Of a stretch of DNA of 64,000 bases, positions 52,356 to 61,472 are shown piece after piece. The stretch is taken from positions 124,001 through 188,000 of the forward strand of contig NZ_JAMDLG010000017.1 in NCBI RefSeq assembly GCF_023721715.1. Reading direction: 5' to 3'. The stretch comes from Parasegetibacter sp. NRK P23. Lineage in GTDB: Bacteria > Bacteroidota > Bacteroidia > Chitinophagales > Chitinophagaceae. Made by a program: the position numbers and the translations under genes. The notes below the pieces were generated by a model, which had not been told where the DNA came from, did no database searches, and saw nothing but the letters and a program-made list of their open reading frames with translations. Numbering within the stretch: position 1 is the first letter of the stretch; each line of letters begins with the position of its first letter.

Positions 52356-52829
52356 ATGAAAAAGATTGCATTCGTCCTGGCACTACTTGCCACCGCTCAT
52401 TTCTCCAACGCGCAGCCACCGGAAGGTCCTGCAAAGCCCGGCGATGTTTACGGTGCGCCCGTAAATGAAAAAGGCGCCGTGAACATCACGAAGATCCCGG
52501 CACAACTTGAAAAGAAGGATAGCTTTGCTACAAAGATCGTAGCCACAGTGATTGATGTCTGCCCTAAAAAAGGCTGCTGGATCAACCTGAAAATCGACGA
52601 CAACACTACCGCCTTCGTAAAAATGAAAGACTATGCATTCTTCGTTCCCACCGACCTGAAAGGGAAAACGGTAGTGCTGGAAGGAGACGCGTTCCTGTCT
52701 ACCACATCCGTAGATGAATTGAAGCATTACGCCAAGGATGCCAAAAAATCAAAAGAGGAAATTGACGCCATTACGGAACCAAAAAAAGAGATCAGGTTCC
52801 TGGCGAGCGGCATTAAGGTAGTGAAATAA
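52356..52829 (+). CDS. DUF4920 secreted protein
   Basis: 157 residues from the ATG at 52356, with signal peptide ending HFSNAQ. IVATVIDVCPKKGCWINLKID and VKMKDYAFFVPTDLKGKTVVLEGDAF match the DUF4920 pattern with a conserved cysteine pair. A TATCTTTG promoter element lies at 52327-52334, without a good -33 partner. A terminator follows. Function is unknown. The CxxxxC pair may bind metal or form a disulfide in the periplasm. Confidence 0.82.
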   Translation: MKKIAFVLALLATAHFSNAQPPEGPAKPGDVYGAPVNEKGAVNITKIPAQLEKKDSFATKIVATVIDVCPKKGCWINLKIDDNTTAFVKMKDYAFFVPTDLKGKTVVLEGDAFLSTTSVDELKHYAKDAKKSKEEIDAITEPKKEIRFLASGIKVVK

Positions 52830-52853
52830 TCACACCTGAAATAAACTCCCCTG

Positions 52854-52883
52854 GCCCTGTGTGCAAGCACGGGGCTTTTTTTC
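52854..52883 (+). terminator. Intrinsic terminator after the DUF4920 gene
   Basis: GCCCTGTG (52854-52861) pairs with CACGGGGC (52868-52875) around a 6-base loop, with one G-U pair, then a T-run. Confidence 0.85.
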
Positions 52884-53000
52884 TTTTGTTAATCGGTGGT
52901 TAAACACGCTTTAAAAATATTATTCATCTCCAAAAAGTGTTCTTTTTACACAGTGAACAATGATTAGCGGATTGTTTTTCAATTTTAAAATTCATTTCCT

Positions 53001-56000
53001 GTGACCCAACCACTACCCACACCCGTTCGTAGAGTGGCTATGCCTTTCTCTTTATTCCTTTCCGGAATATTTCTGTTTTTTTTCACCTCAAATACTATGG
53101 CCCAATCGCCGGGGCAGATCATCCGTCCGGTCGGAGGCGCCGGGGTTACCGTGCTCAACCCGAATGGTGATGCTTACAGTTCCGCTACGGTAACCGGTTT
53201 CACCACAAGTGACATTACGCAAAGTGAGATCGCTTTCAAAGTAGTCCCCCCCGCAGTTGTTGAGCCTACAGGCGATGTAGCCACAGGGCCCAATGGCGGC
53301 TTTACGGATATCGTAAAAACATTCGACGGAAGCGGCTTCTATATATATACTGATGGCACGAACCTCATGTTCAGGCTCCGCATCGGAAACGTGATCAGCG
53401 GTTCCAAAGGATACAGTATCCTGGTGGATACCGATGGCAAAATCGGGAATACCGGTCCTTATGCCGATCCGAATTATGTTGCAGGCACCAATACTTCAAG
53501 CGGGAACCCCGGTTTTGAATATGAAGTGGTGCTGGAAACAAACTTTCGGGTAGCCGTTTACCATGTGGACGGTTCAGCTTCCCCAGGCGCTCCCGTGGCC
53601 ACTTATCCCCTCAATACACATTCACAGATATCTCGCGCGCTTACGACCGATGGCAATACACCGGACTATTTTTACGACTGGTATGTTCCCTTAACCGCTA
53701 TCGGCAACCCTGCGTCGTTCAGACTGGTGGCCACCACCGTTACTTCGCCTTCCTCTGCACTCCAGGGAAGCCGTTCCGATATTTACGGGATAGATGATGC
53801 CGCCAACGCGAATGTTTCAGCTGCCTGGCAATCCGTTACCAACGCGCAACCAACCATTACCGTTTCCGGCTTCAATGGTGTAAGCGCTGTATGCACCGCG
53901 GCACCTGTTTTGTCAAGCCCCATAGCCACGGGCAGCAATATCTCCGTAACAGGCACCTGGAGCAGGATGGATGCTACTAAACCCGGTTCAGCCACCATCA
54001 CGCTCTACAAAAACGGAAGTTCCGTGGGCACTACAGCGGTAAACAGCGGAAATACCTGGAGCATAAGCGTGTCCAGCATTGCAAACGGAGATGTGTTTTA
54101 CGCCAGGGCGCAGGCCAGTGGAGAAACGCAATGCCTGCAATCCAATAATGTTACGGCTTCGGGTTGTATTACGCCACCGGCCTCTCCAGTACTTTCCTGT
54201 GGATCTTTGAAAGGAATTTCAGGCACCATGCCTTCTACCGCATCGGGCAATACCGTTGCAGTATACCTCGTGCCCACCACTTCGTCTTCTCCTACGTCAA
54301 ATATGGTAAGTAACGGTACGAACCTTACTTACCCTTCCACTACAAGCTTCGCTTATTATACCAACGGATGCTCCGGCGGCACCAACTATGTTGCCACTGG
54401 CGTTTATATGATCGTTACCAACAATGGCAGCTGCAGCTCCTCTCCGGTATTCGTTTGTATCAATAGTGGCAGCAGCGGCACACCTTCACCATTAGCCACC
54501 AATGCACTCAGCATAACACAGCCCGTTTATGCCTCCCATACTTCCATATCAGGAACCGGCGCCGCAACCGGAGATGTACTGCGTTTGTTCATTAACGGAC
54601 AATACAAACAGAGCATTACAACCACCGGTACCGGGTTTACGTTCTCAGGCCTAGCTCTGCAAACCGGCGATCAATTAAAGTTATATTCTCAAACCGGATC
54701 GTCTTGCATGACCCAGTCGGCTACCTTTACCGTAAGTTGTTTCAGCCAGCCGCCATCCATTACCACCAATGCTACCGGCAACCTGCTTCATGGTGCCACC
54801 ACCATTTCCGGCACCTCTGCCTACCCCGGTGCAAGCGTACAAGTGTACAAAGGTACCAGTCCGTCCGGAACGGCCACAGGTTCCGCGGTTACTGTGAACA
54901 GTAGCGGAGCATGGAGCGTTTCAGTTCCAGCCATGACCAACGGCGAAACCTATTATGCGCAACAAACAATCAGCGGATGCACCAGCTCGGCATCTTCCCC
55001 AGCTACCGTATTAACACCCGCCAGCTGTCCTACAATTACAGGGAGCTACACCGGCAGCAGTACCAGTGTTTCAGGCACCATGCCTTCCTCCTTTACCGGT
55101 ATCATAAGGCTGTACCAGGATGGAGCACAGATTGGTTCAGTGAGCATTAGCGGCAGCAGTTGGAACATTACACTTTCCGCCAATACTTTATATTACAACG
55201 GGGTATTGCATGCCACCGCACAAGCCAGTGGTGGAGCGGAAAGCAATGGATGCGGTACCGTCACAGTGGGTTGCAGTGCACCTGCAACACCATCCATTAC
55301 GCCCGGAAGCGCCATCATTACCGAAGGACAAGACTTGCTGTTGAACATCAGCAATGTATCATCGAACAACTGGTATGCTCTAATGGATAATACCGGCGCG
55401 AGTTTCGCCACTTCCATGTATACTACCACCAGCAGTAACTTTTCACTTACTTCCAATACATTTACAACGGCAGGCACCTACAACCTCTATCTGAGCGCTG
55501 ATGCCCTTACCGGTTGCCCCAACAGTTCAACCCCACTTACCGTAACCGTAAACAGCGCCACACTTCCCGTGAAATTCGTGAGCGTAGCAGCGAAGCGTAA
55601 CGGAGAAAGCGCCGTTATCAGCTGGAAAGTTGCGGAAGAACAGCAGGTGGCGCATTATGAAGTGCAACAGTCCACCGACTGTAACCGCTTCGAAACAATA
55701 GGCACCGTGGCTTTCAACGCCGGTTTAAATGGCAATTACCAGTTCACGCCTTCCTCGCTCCCGGAAGCTGAAAAAGTATGCTTCCGCATTAAACAAGTGG
55801 ATAAAAGCGGAACATTCATGTACAGCGCGGTATTTCCCCTGAACAACGCGGATGTATTGCGCTGGCAGGTAACACCGAACCCGGTTCAAACCGTAGCGAA
55901 GCTCTCTGTTTCAGTTCCGGCCCACAAAACGGGGACCATTTATGTGATGGATATGCACGGGAAAACAATGTTCTCCAGGAAATGCACCTTCACAAAGGGG

Positions 56001-56108
56001 CAGAGCAATATCGCGTTGCCGGAAGTGGGCCAGCTGGCCCAGGGCACCTACCTGGTATGCCTTTCCATTGAAAATACAGTTGAATTCAGGAAAATCATCA
56101 AGCAGTAA
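53001..56108 (+). CDS. Large secreted T9SS type A sorting-domain protein with repeats
   Basis: 1035 residues from a GTG at 53001; the ATG at 53040 gives a shorter but equally good signal peptide ending TMAQ. An N-terminal beta-rich region (about 35-300) with FDGSGFYIYTDGTNLMFRLRIGN and FEYEVVLE is followed by at least three similar Ig-like repeats recognisable by the motif SWSISV/GETYYAQ...SG near residues 351, 636 and 718. The C-terminal T9SS sorting domain (about 950-1035) has WQVTPNPVQTVAKLSV, GTIYVMDMHGKTM and LAQGTYLVCLSI. It is likely a cell-surface or released adhesive protein. Thr, Ser and Gly are abundant. No enzyme motif is seen. Confidence 0.85.
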   Translation: MTQPLPTPVRRVAMPFSLFLSGIFLFFFTSNTMAQSPGQIIRPVGGAGVTVLNPNGDAYSSATVTGFTTSDITQSEIAFKVVPPAVVEPTGDVATGPNGGFTDIVKTFDGSGFYIYTDGTNLMFRLRIGNVISGSKGYSILVDTDGKIGNTGPYADPNYVAGTNTSSGNPGFEYEVVLETNFRVAVYHVDGSASPGAPVATYPLNTHSQISRALTTDGNTPDYFYDWYVPLTAIGNPASFRLVATTVTSPSSALQGSRSDIYGIDDAANANVSAAWQSVTNAQPTITVSGFNGVSAVCTAAPVLSSPIATGSNISVTGTWSRMDATKPGSATITLYKNGSSVGTTAVNSGNTWSISVSSIANGDVFYARAQASGETQCLQSNNVTASGCITPPASPVLSCGSLKGISGTMPSTASGNTVAVYLVPTTSSSPTSNMVSNGTNLTYPSTTSFAYYTNGCSGGTNYVATGVYMIVTNNGSCSSSPVFVCINSGSSGTPSPLATNALSITQPVYASHTSISGTGAATGDVLRLFINGQYKQSITTTGTGFTFSGLALQTGDQLKLYSQTGSSCMTQSATFTVSCFSQPPSITTNATGNLLHGATTISGTSAYPGASVQVYKGTSPSGTATGSAVTVNSSGAWSVSVPAMTNGETYYAQQTISGCTSSASSPATVLTPASCPTITGSYTGSSTSVSGTMPSSFTGIIRLYQDGAQIGSVSISGSSWNITLSANTLYYNGVLHATAQASGGAESNGCGTVTVGCSAPATPSITPGSAIITEGQDLLLNISNVSSNNWYALMDNTGASFATSMYTTTSSNFSLTSNTFTTAGTYNLYLSADALTGCPNSSTPLTVTVNSATLPVKFVSVAAKRNGESAVISWKVAEEQQVAHYEVQQSTDCNRFETIGTVAFNAGLNGNYQFTPSSLPEAEKVCFRIKQVDKSGTFMYSAVFPLNNADVLRWQVTPNPVQTVAKLSVSVPAHKTGTIYVMDMHGKTMFSRKCTFTKGQSNIALPEVGQLAQGTYLVCLSIENTVEFRKIIKQ

Positions 56109-56139
56109 CTATCCGTTAAAACACTGTCCTTAGAACTCA

Positions 56140-56184
56140 GTAAGGTGTCCTATATTTACGGAACATTTACTCAAAACACCTTAC
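56140..56184 (+). promoter_or_regulatory. Inverted repeat flanking the start region of the PQQ dehydrogenase gene
   Basis: GTAAGGTGT (56140-56148) and ACACCTTAC (56176-56184) are exact inverted copies, 27 bases apart. The right arm ends directly at the ATG. A promoter-like TATATTTA lies between them. This looks like a regulator site or a hairpin over the ribosome binding region. Confidence 0.45.
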
Positions 56185-57321
56185 ATGCTGAAGTTAAATT
56201 TAAAATGGTCCCTGCTGGTAGCGGTATCCTGTTCCGCCATCGCCTGTGTAATGTCCGGCTTTTCGGAGCAGGACCCGATTAAATCGGAGAAACTTACGTT
56301 CAACATGGAGATCATTGAAACCGGCATCAATGTACCCTGGGGAATGGAGTTCCTGCCGAACGGTGATATCCTGGTAACGGAGAAATCCGGGCAGATCAAA
56401 GTGATCAGGAACGGAAAAGTGCAGGAGCAGGAGATCACCGGCGTACCGAAAGTGTATGCCCGTGGACAGGGCGGGTTATTCGACCTGCAACTGCATCCGA
56501 AATACGCGGAGAACGGCTGGATATATATTTCCTATTCCGCGCCCAACCCCGACGGAAACGGCGGCATGACACATATTATGCGGGCGAAACTGAAAGGCAA
56601 TGCGCTCACCGATCAGGAAGTACTCTTCAAAGGTTCGCCGTACACCACTTCAGGCGTTCACTTCGGAGGAAGAATGGAATTTGGCAAAGATGGCTACCTG
56701 TATTTCTCTATCGGGGAAAGAGGGGAAAAAGAAAAAGCCCAGTCGCTGGAAACCTATAATGGAAAAGTGTACCGGATAAAAGACGATGGTACCATTCCCA
56801 CCGATAATCCTTTTTACAATACACCCGGGGCCATCAAAGCCATCTACTCTTACGGACACCGGAACCCACAGGGCTTAAGGCTGCACCCGCAAACCGGAGA
56901 ACTCTGGGAAACGGAACATGGTCCCATGGGTGGAGATGAACTGAACATTGTGCGGAAGGGAAAAAATTACGGGTGGCCGAAAGTAACTTTCGGGATCGAT
57001 TACAACGGAGCAATCATTTCAAAAGACACCACGCTCCCGGGTATAGAAGCGCCCGTTTTCTATTGGAAACCATCCATCGCCACCAGCAACCTCGTTTTCG
57101 TGACCGGCAACAAATATCCTTCCTGGAAAGGAAACGTATTGGTGTGCGGCATGGTATTACAAAGACTGGAAAGGCTGGAGCTTAACGGCAACAAAGTAAC
57201 GCACCGGGAAATACTGCTGGACAAGATAGGAAGGGTGCGCAATGTAGAGCAGGGCCCCGATGGGTTTATTTATGTATCCGTAGAAGGAGGAAAAATTATT
57301 AAGATTGTACCCGCTGCCTGA
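56185..57321 (+). CDS. PQQ-dependent sugar dehydrogenase (glucose/sorbosone type)
   Basis: 378 residues with an N-terminal signal that is lipoprotein-like (SAIACVMSG). The beta-propeller signature includes VPWGMEFLPNGDILVTEKSGQIKVI, GQGGLFDLQLHPKYAENGWIYISYS, GRMEFGKDGYLYFSIGERG, YSYGHRNPQGLRLHPQTGELWETEHGPMGGDELN and NYGWP, the soluble PQQ sugar dehydrogenase/Hhip-like fold. The H in GHRNPQG is the usual catalytic residue. It would oxidise aldose sugars in the periplasm. A cytochrome c gene follows 26 bases later and is a likely electron acceptor. PQQ genes are not in this window. Confidence 0.9.
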   Translation: MLKLNLKWSLLVAVSCSAIACVMSGFSEQDPIKSEKLTFNMEIIETGINVPWGMEFLPNGDILVTEKSGQIKVIRNGKVQEQEITGVPKVYARGQGGLFDLQLHPKYAENGWIYISYSAPNPDGNGGMTHIMRAKLKGNALTDQEVLFKGSPYTTSGVHFGGRMEFGKDGYLYFSIGERGEKEKAQSLETYNGKVYRIKDDGTIPTDNPFYNTPGAIKAIYSYGHRNPQGLRLHPQTGELWETEHGPMGGDELNIVRKGKNYGWPKVTFGIDYNGAIISKDTTLPGIEAPVFYWKPSIATSNLVFVTGNKYPSWKGNVLVCGMVLQRLERLELNGNKVTHREILLDKIGRVRNVEQGPDGFIYVSVEGGKIIKIVPAA

Positions 57322-57347
57322 AGAGGGCCGGACACCATATCAGAGAC

Positions 57348-57755
57348 ATGAAACAAAAAAAGATAGCAGCAGTGTTGGTAAGCTGTTTGCCGCTCCTCGC
57401 ATTTCTTCCAAACCAGGATAAAGAACTGGAAAAAAGTAAGGCAAGAGGGAAAGCATTGTATGAAGAACTGTGCATCACCTGCCACCTGGGTAACGGCAAA
57501 GGCACACCAGGAGCCATTCCTCCGCTTGCCGGTGCGGATTATATATTGAAGAATCCGAACAACGCTATATACGCGGCGAAATATGGTTTGAGCGGCGCCA
57601 TTACCGTGAACGGGCAGAAATACAGTACAGCGATGCCTAACCCGGGTATCAGCAATGAGGAAGTCGCGGATGTCACGAATTACATCCTCAACAGTTGGGG
57701 AAACAAAGGGAAGATGGTTACGGTGAAACAAGTGGAGGGCGTGAAGAAAAAATAA
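57348..57755 (+). CDS. Class I cytochrome c
   Basis: 135 residues. A signal peptide (KIAAVLVSCLPLLAFLP) is followed by one heme c motif, CITCH at about residues 42-46, with GNGKGTPGAIPPLAGADY typical of the axial region and a distal methionine in STAMPNPGISNEEVADVTNYIL. The protein is small and periplasmic, with a lysine-rich tail. It shares a transcript with the PQQ dehydrogenase and probably receives electrons from it. Confidence 0.92.
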   Translation: MKQKKIAAVLVSCLPLLAFLPNQDKELEKSKARGKALYEELCITCHLGNGKGTPGAIPPLAGADYILKNPNNAIYAAKYGLSGAITVNGQKYSTAMPNPGISNEEVADVTNYILNSWGNKGKMVTVKQVEGVKKK

Positions 57756-57848
57756 TTTCTCCAGAGAATAGTTTGGGGTAAAGGGTTAGTGTTGAAAGGA
57801 GTTGTGCTGATGAATTTTATATTGAATATGCTCTTGTATTGAAGCGCG

Positions 57849-60800
57849 CTAGTACAAGGGGATATTCAATGTAGACATAGTAGTTCTGGTAGTGCTGTCA
57901 TTACTGATTTTTGCATACAGCCGGTATTTTGATGGCGCGTGCGGTATGGTGAGCCGGAGCTGTGCGCCGTTCCCAACCGGAGCCATGCTCAGGTAAGTGC
58001 CATACCCATCTGTTTTGATGAGGTACCATTCGATTTTAAAAGACCGGACCGAATCGGGTATAAACCGCCAGTCCTGCTGCTTTTCGTTACGGGACAAAAG
58101 GTTGTACGTAAGCACTTCTTTTTCCAGCACCACCTTAGCAGGTTTGAGGATTTTTATTTCAGGAAGAACAGCTTTGGCCGGCATTGAACCGGGGCGCCAG
58201 TATTTCACCATGGAATCATAACTCTCCTTTCTGTTACCATTCAGGTCCATCACACCATCCAATTCCAGGTGGTTGTTGCTTTGCATATCCTGCCAGGCTG
58301 GAAGAACCAGCGGCGAATGATTCTTTTTTTCTAATACACCCCACCAGTTTGCCGGAACACTACCCCACACCGCCCTATCGGGAAGCGACGCATTGAGTGC
58401 CGTCTTATTCATGCTGTCCGCAGTTAAGAGAAAAACATCCGCAGAAGGTACATGCCTTTTTAACATTTTCAAACGCGACTCTCCTCTTTCATCCCAACGC
58501 ACATCTATACATACGGGCCTGGCGGTATCAACTTCGTGGATGAGGTGGCAAAGCTTTTCCAGCCAGCCGAGGTATTGGGTGCGCAAAGCAAAGCCTCCAG
58601 GAGCCGGATAACGTTGTTCTATCGCCTCAAGCATATCTCCGCTGATATTCCAGGCGATGATATTCTTTTCACTACCCAGTTTTTTAACCAATTGAATGAT
58701 CCTTTCTTTCTCCCTCTTTAAAGCTTTTTCATCGTTCAGACCGGCTATATCAAAATACGGCCATAACCTCGATACCAACATCATGCCGGATGCTTGCGTT
58801 ACCCGCATCATATTCTGGTCGTATATACCTGGCATGGAACGGAACACCGTGTTGATACCGGCTTTTTTCATTTCCCAGAAATCCTTTTCCAAAGCCTTTC
58901 TGCTGGGTTCGTGCTTATTCCTGAACCAATGAAACCCTTTGTCGTAAACAACACCCCGGAGGGAATCCGGAAGATGGCGCTTCTTCCATACGACAAAACT
59001 GCCGGTTGCTTTCAAACCACTTTTTACCAACAACGTTTGATCGACGCCTGAGTGCAATTTATCTTTCCAGTGCTGCTGCAACGAATCCGCCTGCAGGGAA
59101 GTTCCTTCATCAGATTCTACAAAAGCCCCCATCACTTCAGGAAACTTTTTCTGTATTGTTTCAATGGCGGTATTCCACCAGGCAAAATTGAAACCGCCAT
59201 CTGAATGGAAAGGAGCCCTGAACATAATTGGCACTCCCGCATGAAATACAGGCAGTTCGTGCCACTTCTTGTAAAGCACATCAAAAGAAGGTACGGTCGT
59301 TGCTCCCGGAATAGAATCTGGAATACTCATGTTTACCATCAGCCAGTCAACGAACCTTCTTCCGGGATATACTTCGGGTAAAACCGAAGCATCCTCAACA
59401 TCCCACACCCATACAAATTGACTAGCCCCGGCGTTTTCAAAAATACCGTGTATCCGTTCCCATATCTTTCTGAACAAAAACCGTGAAGTACCTTCTTCCA
59501 AGCCCAATGACAAACTAATGAATACCGGATGATCCACTTTTGCCAGCGCTTCCGCTGACGCCATCCACGCAGTATCGTATGCGCCATTCGCCAACTGGTA
59601 TAATTCCTCCTTATTCTTAACACTAAACGTACACCTTATAAATGGGATGGCCCCTTTCGACACAATACGTTTCATCTCCGGCAATAGTTCCCTTTCATCC
59701 AATTGGCGCACATGGAATGCAAGCATACTTGTAAGGCCGCTCACTTTTCCATGCTCAATACCATTGTCCACCCTTCCCCAATAAAACCTATCAAACTTGT
59801 ACTGTACTCCGGATGATTCACCGAATGATGGTTCCGCATCGCCCGACAAGTATCCCCATACAGCAACTCCCAGTACCATCAGGGCGCAGATGACCGCATA
59901 TTTTCTCATAAAAGCGTACACCCCGTGGCGCCATTTCCAAAAACCCATTTTTACCTTTCTCGTGCGGGAAGGCACCCCATCCCAATTACGTTGCTGATTT
60001 TTTGAAATCAGCAATACCACCACCATGATACATACGTTCACCAGCGCCAACGCCGCCATAAACAATGAATAGGGATTGAGGTCGTAATCGAGTCCCAGCA
60101 CGATGGCCACCAAAGACGCAGTGATCACAAAAAGGTTAGGAAGGTTCAGCGCAAGGGGCGTATGATCGTTCCCGTGCTTGGGTGTTGGGATATAAGGAAC
60201 TTTTTTCCGGATCAGGGTATAATACATCCCCAGGAGGTGTATCCACCAAGTGCCGATCTGCAGAAAGCCCCCCACCACATGGATGCCCCGTTCGGTTTCT
60301 TCGGCTACCCAGTGCTGCACATAATGCCTGATCAGCAGGATCATGGTGAATAAAGGAAAGCCGGCCAGCGCAAACTCGGCGATATCTATATCAAGGGGCA
60401 TCGCGCCTGTCAGCAAACTTAAAATGGGGATAAGAAAATTGAGCAGGAATATAAGTCCACCGGCATAATGAAACGGCAAAGTGAAATAATGGAGCCGCTG
60501 CCGCCACGTGAAATGTTTGAATAACCGCGGAAAGGCCGTCACCAGCAATTCGAAAGTACCCCTCGACCATTTCAGCTGTTGTTTGTAATACGCGGAGAGT
60601 GTGGAGGGCACGAGCCCGCGTGAAAGCACTGCCGGAAGATAAGTTGATCTCCATCCTTTGGCGTGAAGTTGCATGGCCGTGTGCATGTCTTCCGCAAGAC
60701 CAGCGGCATGTCCGCCAATGGAGTCAAGCGCGGAGCGCCGGAAGGTACAATTCGCGCCGATGGCCTGCACCGTACCATAAGTGTTCATGCACATCATCAT

Positions 60801-61472
60801 CGGGCCGTAAAACTGGTAGGTTTGCTGAGCTGCACCTTTGGCCACAAGACTTTCCGGGTGGTTGTAATAAGCCTGTACCACCTGCACAAAGCCAATACCG
60901 GGATCATCAAAAAAAGGCACAACGGCTTTCAGGAAGCCCGGGGCCGGCACATGGTCGGGATCCAGCACAACACACAATTCCCCATGGGCAAGTTTTAACG
61001 CGTTGTTGATGTTGCCCGCCTTCGCGTCCTTTTTATCTGTCCTGGTTACATGTCTAACGCCTAATTCCAGGCATATGCTCCGCACGAATGGGTCGTCCGC
61101 CTCATCGCAACACCACACCACCGAAGACGGATATTCCATTTCCACTGCCGCCTGAAGTGTTTGCCGCAGCATATCGTATGGTTCTCCGGCACAAAAAGTA
61201 GTGAATACATCAACCGTGTACGACTTGTCGGTATGCCTTGGCGAAGGCGCCGATAGGGAAAAATAATGGTACCATTCGTGCAGGGCCTTCAAACAGAAAT
61301 AGGACAGGGTAATCATTAGAAGCAGGTAAAGCAGGAAATTGTCCCTTTCTGAGGCTACGGCTATCGCATGAATGAAAAAGCAAAGCGCTATTACGCCCAT
61401 TACAATGAGCACACGGAGCTTTATGAGCTCTTTCCGCGATGGTCCGCCAACAAAACTTTCCTTTACTTTCAT
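57849..61472 (-). CDS. GT2 membrane polysaccharide synthase fused to two glycosidase-like TIM-barrel domains
   Basis: 1207 residues. Two N-terminal membrane helices (about 18-40, 45-63) precede a cytosolic GT2 domain with DPD (171-173), AED (260-262) and QQLKW (298-302, in place of QxxRW), the cellulose-synthase-like set. Further helices lie at about 335-356, 366-384, 400-421, 445-460, 467-489 and 524-541. From 560 to about 800 follows a domain like family GH26, with VDHPVFIS, IFENAGASQFVWVWDVED and YPGRRFVDW. From about 835 to 1095 follows a GH2/GH5-like barrel, and the last 100 residues form a beta-module. Both barrels lack the expected glutamates. The start overlaps the upstream GH gene by 4 bases. 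It probably exports a beta-glycan; no PilZ domain is visible. Confidence 0.85.
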   Translation of the reverse strand: MKVKESFVGGPSRKELIKLRVLIVMGVIALCFFIHAIAVASERDNFLLYLLLMITLSYFCLKALHEWYHYFSLSAPSPRHTDKSYTVDVFTTFCAGEPYDMLRQTLQAAVEMEYPSSVVWCCDEADDPFVRSICLELGVRHVTRTDKKDAKAGNINNALKLAHGELCVVLDPDHVPAPGFLKAVVPFFDDPGIGFVQVVQAYYNHPESLVAKGAAQQTYQFYGPMMMCMNTYGTVQAIGANCTFRRSALDSIGGHAAGLAEDMHTAMQLHAKGWRSTYLPAVLSRGLVPSTLSAYYKQQLKWSRGTFELLVTAFPRLFKHFTWRQRLHYFTLPFHYAGGLIFLLNFLIPILSLLTGAMPLDIDIAEFALAGFPLFTMILLIRHYVQHWVAEETERGIHVVGGFLQIGTWWIHLLGMYYTLIRKKVPYIPTPKHGNDHTPLALNLPNLFVITASLVAIVLGLDYDLNPYSLFMAALALVNVCIMVVVLLISKNQQRNWDGVPSRTRKVKMGFWKWRHGVYAFMRKYAVICALMVLGVAVWGYLSGDAEPSFGESSGVQYKFDRFYWGRVDNGIEHGKVSGLTSMLAFHVRQLDERELLPEMKRIVSKGAIPFIRCTFSVKNKEELYQLANGAYDTAWMASAEALAKVDHPVFISLSLGLEEGTSRFLFRKIWERIHGIFENAGASQFVWVWDVEDASVLPEVYPGRRFVDWLMVNMSIPDSIPGATTVPSFDVLYKKWHELPVFHAGVPIMFRAPFHSDGGFNFAWWNTAIETIQKKFPEVMGAFVESDEGTSLQADSLQQHWKDKLHSGVDQTLLVKSGLKATGSFVVWKKRHLPDSLRGVVYDKGFHWFRNKHEPSRKALEKDFWEMKKAGINTVFRSMPGIYDQNMMRVTQASGMMLVSRLWPYFDIAGLNDEKALKREKERIIQLVKKLGSEKNIIAWNISGDMLEAIEQRYPAPGGFALRTQYLGWLEKLCHLIHEVDTARPVCIDVRWDERGESRLKMLKRHVPSADVFLLTADSMNKTALNASLPDRAVWGSVPANWWGVLEKKNHSPLVLPAWQDMQSNNHLELDGVMDLNGNRKESYDSMVKYWRPGSMPAKAVLPEIKILKPAKVVLEKEVLTYNLLSRNEKQQDWRFIPDSVRSFKIEWYLIKTDGYGTYLSMAPVGNGAQLRLTIPHAPSKYRLYAKISNDSTTRTTMSTLNIPLY

